From: Rhizobium sp. BK316
GTDB lineage: Bacteria; Pseudomonadota; Alphaproteobacteria; Rhizobiales; Rhizobiaceae
Length of the DNA stretch: 64,000 bases
Direction: 5' to 3'
NCBI RefSeq assembly: GCF_014193695.1
Contig: NZ_JACHZR010000006.1
Coordinates: 62,001 to 126,000 of the forward strand
Part shown: one piece after another, positions 61,319-64,000 of the stretch
Numbering within the stretch: position 1 is the first letter of the stretch
How the letters are laid out: each line of letters begins with the position of its first letter
Made by a program: the position numbers and the translations under genes
Notes under the pieces: generated by a model
What the model was told of the DNA's origin: nothing
Database searches by the model: none
The model's input: the letters and a program-made list of their open reading frames with translations, nothing else

Positions 61319-63400
61319 TTACTCTGCCGCGACTTTGAAATTGTTGCGGGCCAATGCCGAGCACTCGGCCATGACAGCCGAGGCGCGCGCTATCGGGTTC
61401 GTCAAATAGAAGTCTTTGACCGGCGACGCAAACCCGGATTTGTTCATCTTGCCGGCTTTTTTCGCCAGTGCGGCAATTTGGGCGCTGTTACCTTCGGCGA
61501 TCTCGTCGACAGCCGCAAAATGCGGGAATGCCGCATAGAGCTTGCCGCGCAATTCGCCGAGGGAATCAAAGGGGAGCTTCTTGCCGAGCACGTCGGAAAG
61601 GGCGCGAATGATCGCCCAGTCTTCGCGGGCGTCGCCCGGTGCGAAGCCGGCGCGGCTGCCGATCTGGACGCGGCCTTCGGTGTTGACCCAGGTGCCGGAC
61701 TTTTCCGTATAGGCGGCAGCCGGCAGGATGACGTCGGCACCATGTGCGCCGTTATCGCCATGCGAGCCGATGTAGACCGTGAACTTCGCGGTCTTGGCTG
61801 CGAGGTCGAACTCATCGGCACCGAGCAGGAAGAGCACGTCCATGGCCTTCAGCATTTCGGCAGCGTTGACGCCCTTGGCGCCTGGCACGAAGCCGAGATC
61901 GAGGCCGCCGACGCGGGAAGCCGCAGTGTGCAGAACGGCAAAGCCGTTCCAGCCATCGGCGATCGCGCCGACATTGACGGCGAGCTTGGCGGCTGTTGCG
62001 AGAACGCCTGCGCCATCGGTACGGGTCAGAGCACCCTGGCCGATGATGATCATTGGCTTGGACGCCTTGGAAAGAACCTCTGCGAAGGCGTGGCCGCCGT
62101 CGAGAATGTCCTTCAACGTGTCCGGACCAGCACCGAGGTAATCATACTTGTAGCGCATTTCGCCACCCTCACCAATCACGCCGATCGGGAAGCCGCCGCG
62201 ACGGTAACGCTTGCGGATACGGGCGTTGAGGATTGCAGCCTCGAAGCGCGGGTTCGCGCCGATGATGAGCAGCGCGTCAGCCTGTTCGATGCCCGCAATG
62301 GTCGGGTTGAAGAGGTAGCTTGCGCGGCCGAGCGACGGATCAAGTGCCGCCCCATCCTGGCGACAGTCGAGGTTCTCGGAACCGAGCGACTTCACCAATT
62401 CGGAGAGTGCGTACATTTCTTCGACCGAAGCGAGGTCACCGGCGATCGCACCGATCTTGTCGCCCGATGTCGCAGAAACGGCTGCCTTGATGGCGCCGAA
62501 GGCTTCGCCCCAGGTCGCCGGCTGCAGACGGCCGCCCTTGCGGACATAGGGCCGGTCGAGGCGCTGCGTCTTCAGGCCGTCCCATACGTGGCGGGTCTTG
62601 TCCGAAATCCACTCTTCGTTCACGGCTTCATTGACGCGCGGCAGAATGCGCATGACTTCGCGGCCACGCGTATCGACACGGATCGCGGAGCCGACGGCGT
62701 CCATGACGTCGATCGATTCGGTCTTGTTCAGTTCCCACGGACGAGCCGTGAAAGCGAAGGGCTTGGAGGTCAAAGCGCCGACCGGGCAGAGATCGACGAC
62801 GTTGCCCTGCAGCTCGGACGTCATGGCCTGCTCGAGATAGGTGGTGATTTCGGCGTCTTCGCCGCGGCCGATCAGGCCGAGTTCGGAGATGCCGGCGACC
62901 TCAGTCGTGAAACGGACGCAGCGCGTGCAGTGAATGCAGCGGTTCATGACCGTCTTGACGAGCGGGCCGATATACTTGTCCTCGACCGCGCGCTTGTCTT
63001 CCTGATAGCGCGACGTGTCGATGCCGAAGGCCATGGCCTGGTCCTGCAGGTCGCATTCGCCACCCTGATCGCAGATCGGGCAATCGAGCGGATGGTTGAT
63101 CAGCAGGAATTCCATCACGCCTTCGCGGGCCTTCTTGACCATCGGCGTGTTGGTGAAGACTTCGGGCAGTTCGCCGTTCGGGCCGCCGCGGATATCGCGC
63201 ACGCCCATGGCGCAGGAAGCCTGCGGCTTCGGCGGGCCGCCCTTGACCTCGACGAGGCACATGCGGCAGTTGCCGGCAACCGACAGACGCTCATGGAAGC
63301 AGAAGCGCGGAACTTCAGCACCGGCTTCTTCGCATGCCTGAAGCAGCGTGAAATGATCCGGAACTTCGATCTCGTTACCGTCAATCCTCAGTTTTGCCAT
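61319..63400 (-). CDS. nuoG: NADH-quinone oxidoreductase subunit G
   Basis: The large 75-kDa iron-sulfur subunit of the peripheral arm. ATG 63400 (MAKLRIDGNEIEVPDHFTLL) is chosen over GTG 63406; 693 residues. N-terminal [2Fe-2S]: CFHERLSVAGNCRMC and a later Cys. Next comes the His-Cys3 cluster region (HPLDCPICDQGGECDLQDQA) and the [4Fe-4S] site CIHCTRCVRF, followed by a molybdopterin-oxidoreductase-like domain that has lost the cofactor. Gene order G-H-I-J-K-L-M-N is intact. Confidence 0.96.
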   Translation of the reverse strand: MAKLRIDGNEIEVPDHFTLLQACEEAGAEVPRFCFHERLSVAGNCRMCLVEVKGGPPKPQASCAMGVRDIRGGPNGELPEVFTNTPMVKKAREGVMEFLLINHPLDCPICDQGGECDLQDQAMAFGIDTSRYQEDKRAVEDKYIGPLVKTVMNRCIHCTRCVRFTTEVAGISELGLIGRGEDAEITTYLEQAMTSELQGNVVDLCPVGALTSKPFAFTARPWELNKTESIDVMDAVGSAIRVDTRGREVMRILPRVNEAVNEEWISDKTRHVWDGLKTQRLDRPYVRKGGRLQPATWGEAFGAIKAAVSATSGDKIGAIAGDLASVEEMYALSELVKSLGSENLDCRQDGAALDPSLGRASYLFNPTIAGIEQADALLIIGANPRFEAAILNARIRKRYRRGGFPIGVIGEGGEMRYKYDYLGAGPDTLKDILDGGHAFAEVLSKASKPMIIIGQGALTRTDGAGVLATAAKLAVNVGAIADGWNGFAVLHTAASRVGGLDLGFVPGAKGVNAAEMLKAMDVLFLLGADEFDLAAKTAKFTVYIGSHGDNGAHGADVILPAAAYTEKSGTWVNTEGRVQIGSRAGFAPGDAREDWAIIRALSDVLGKKLPFDSLGELRGKLYAAFPHFAAVDEIAEGNSAQIAALAKKAGKMNKSGFASPVKDFYLTNPIARASAVMAECSALARNNFKVAAE

Positions 63401-63624
63401 CGTCACTCAGTCCTGTTTCCCATTCGCCGGGTACCGGCAAACAAACCTATTTTTGCAACATCCATATTGCCAAGGCGGTTATTTCATCCGTCCTGGCGCT
63501 GGTATTGCCCAAATTTTCTTTCGCTGGTTCCGAGACCCGGAACCCGCCAGCGGCATTGCGACCCGGAGCCCCTGCCCCGTCGGTCGATCCGCCATTCCTC
63601 CAGCCATCGCATTCGGCCGGAAAT

Positions 63625-64000
63625 CTACTTCTTCCTGCGTCCCCGCGTCGCCAGCACCTTGGCCTGGCCGACCCAGTCGTCGCGCAAGATACGGCCGTCA
63701 ACGCCGAGTTCGGCATCCAGGTTCGCAATCTCAGCATCGCTCCATGCCGCGATATCGGCGAAGGTGCGGATGTCCCTTCCGTTTAGCACCTGCTCCAGCT
63801 TCGGACCGATGCCGGCGATCAGCTTGAGGTCGTCAGCCTTCCTGGACCTTGCGGCCGGCTTGGCCTTGGCAGCCGCCGCAGGCTTGGCACTCTTCTCGGC
63901 CGGGGCCTTGGTGGAAACCACGGTCAGCTTCGGCTTTGCCGCCTTGCGAACCGGCTCGGTCTTTTCAGCCGGCCGGCGGATATTCTCCGGACGGACATCC
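63625..64000 (-). CDS. Helix-hairpin-helix-tailed protein of the nuo cluster, 5' end outside the window
   Basis: The frame is open to the window edge, so at least 124 residues are visible. An Ala/Lys/Pro-rich linker (KAAKPKLTVV ... AAAAKAKPAARSRK) is followed by a compact domain of about 60 residues, LKLIAGIGPKLEQVLNGRDI then FADIAAWSDAEIANLD, ending DDWVGQAKVLATRGRRKK. The 'GIGPKLE..L...GI..F..IA.W' pattern is a helix-hairpin-helix-like fold seen as an extension of rhizobial NuoE and related orphans. Its role in complex I is unknown. Confidence 0.7.
   Translation of the reverse strand, partial: DVRPENIRRPAEKTEPVRKAAKPKLTVVSTKAPAEKSAKPAAAAKAKPAARSRKADDLKLIAGIGPKLEQVLNGRDIRTFADIAAWSDAEIANLDAELGVDGRILRDDWVGQAKVLATRGRRKK

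Overview
The window is chromosomal DNA of a Rhizobium-like alphaproteobacterium, probably of the R. etli / R. leguminosarum / R. phaseoli type. Evidence: GC-rich codon use; a divK-pleD pair; RNase E with an acidic insertion in its S1 domain; LexA boxes of the alphaproteobacterial form GTTC-N7-GTTC; Rhizobium-type palindromic intergenic repeats; and the block nuo-birA-rnj-mce-DUF1467-[sRNA]-proS-lolC-lolD-dnaE. No rRNA and no CRISPR array were seen.

Layout. 1-3332: right end of an integrated phage or ICE-like element. A train of tiny overlapping genes runs into a tyrosine integrase that stops 49 bp from the 3' end of tRNA-Gly. 3330-5852: three minus-strand tRNAs (Gly, Tyr, Thr) around rlmB, a small membrane protein, an Arg/Trp-rich secreted protein and a broken TetR remnant. 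6128-8486: NAD kinase, an exported hypothetical protein and an alpha/beta hydrolase. 8540-13747 (minus): prfB with its programmed frameshift, a class A penicillin-binding protein and an AMIN-type amidase. 14381-17236: RNase E behind a gene-free leader of about 630 nt. 17601-23607: AidB-like acyl-CoA dehydrogenase, then pyrB, a pyrC-like gene that has lost its metal ligands, plsY and a frameshifted dprA. 24050-31351: topA, rnr, a DUF983 protein, an MFS transporter and rpmG. 31449-31640: an unassigned, highly structured RNA-like segment. 32112-36928: pleD and divK, three small genes, and SOS-controlled dinB. 36929-42037: a GNAT-TPR fusion, an L,D-transpeptidase, and a divergent HxlR regulator / MFS efflux pair sharing an operator-like inverted repeat. 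42079-46338: dnaE, a 28-codon membrane peptide gene under a LexA box, and a DUF5680 protein. 46342-50584: lolD, lolC, proS, an alpha-r9-like sRNA and a DUF1467 protein. 50802-64000 (minus): mce, rnj, birA and nuoN, M, L, K, J, I, H, G plus the tail of one more nuo-cluster gene.

How the genes fit together. Most of the window is housekeeping: respiration (complex I), envelope growth (PBP1A, amidase, L,D-transpeptidase, Lol export), RNA decay (RNases E, R and J), pyrimidine synthesis, replication (TopA, DnaE) and cell-cycle signalling (DivK, PleD).

The most interesting item is at 45631-45823. It is a complete miniature SOS gene: a TTGACA -35 box, a LexA box in the spacer, a strong ribosome binding site, a 28-residue single-helix hydrophobic peptide, and its own terminator. 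It has no annotated counterpart that I recognise. In size and control it resembles SOS-induced membrane peptides such as Caulobacter SidA and E. coli TisB. A second LexA box lies directly before dinB.
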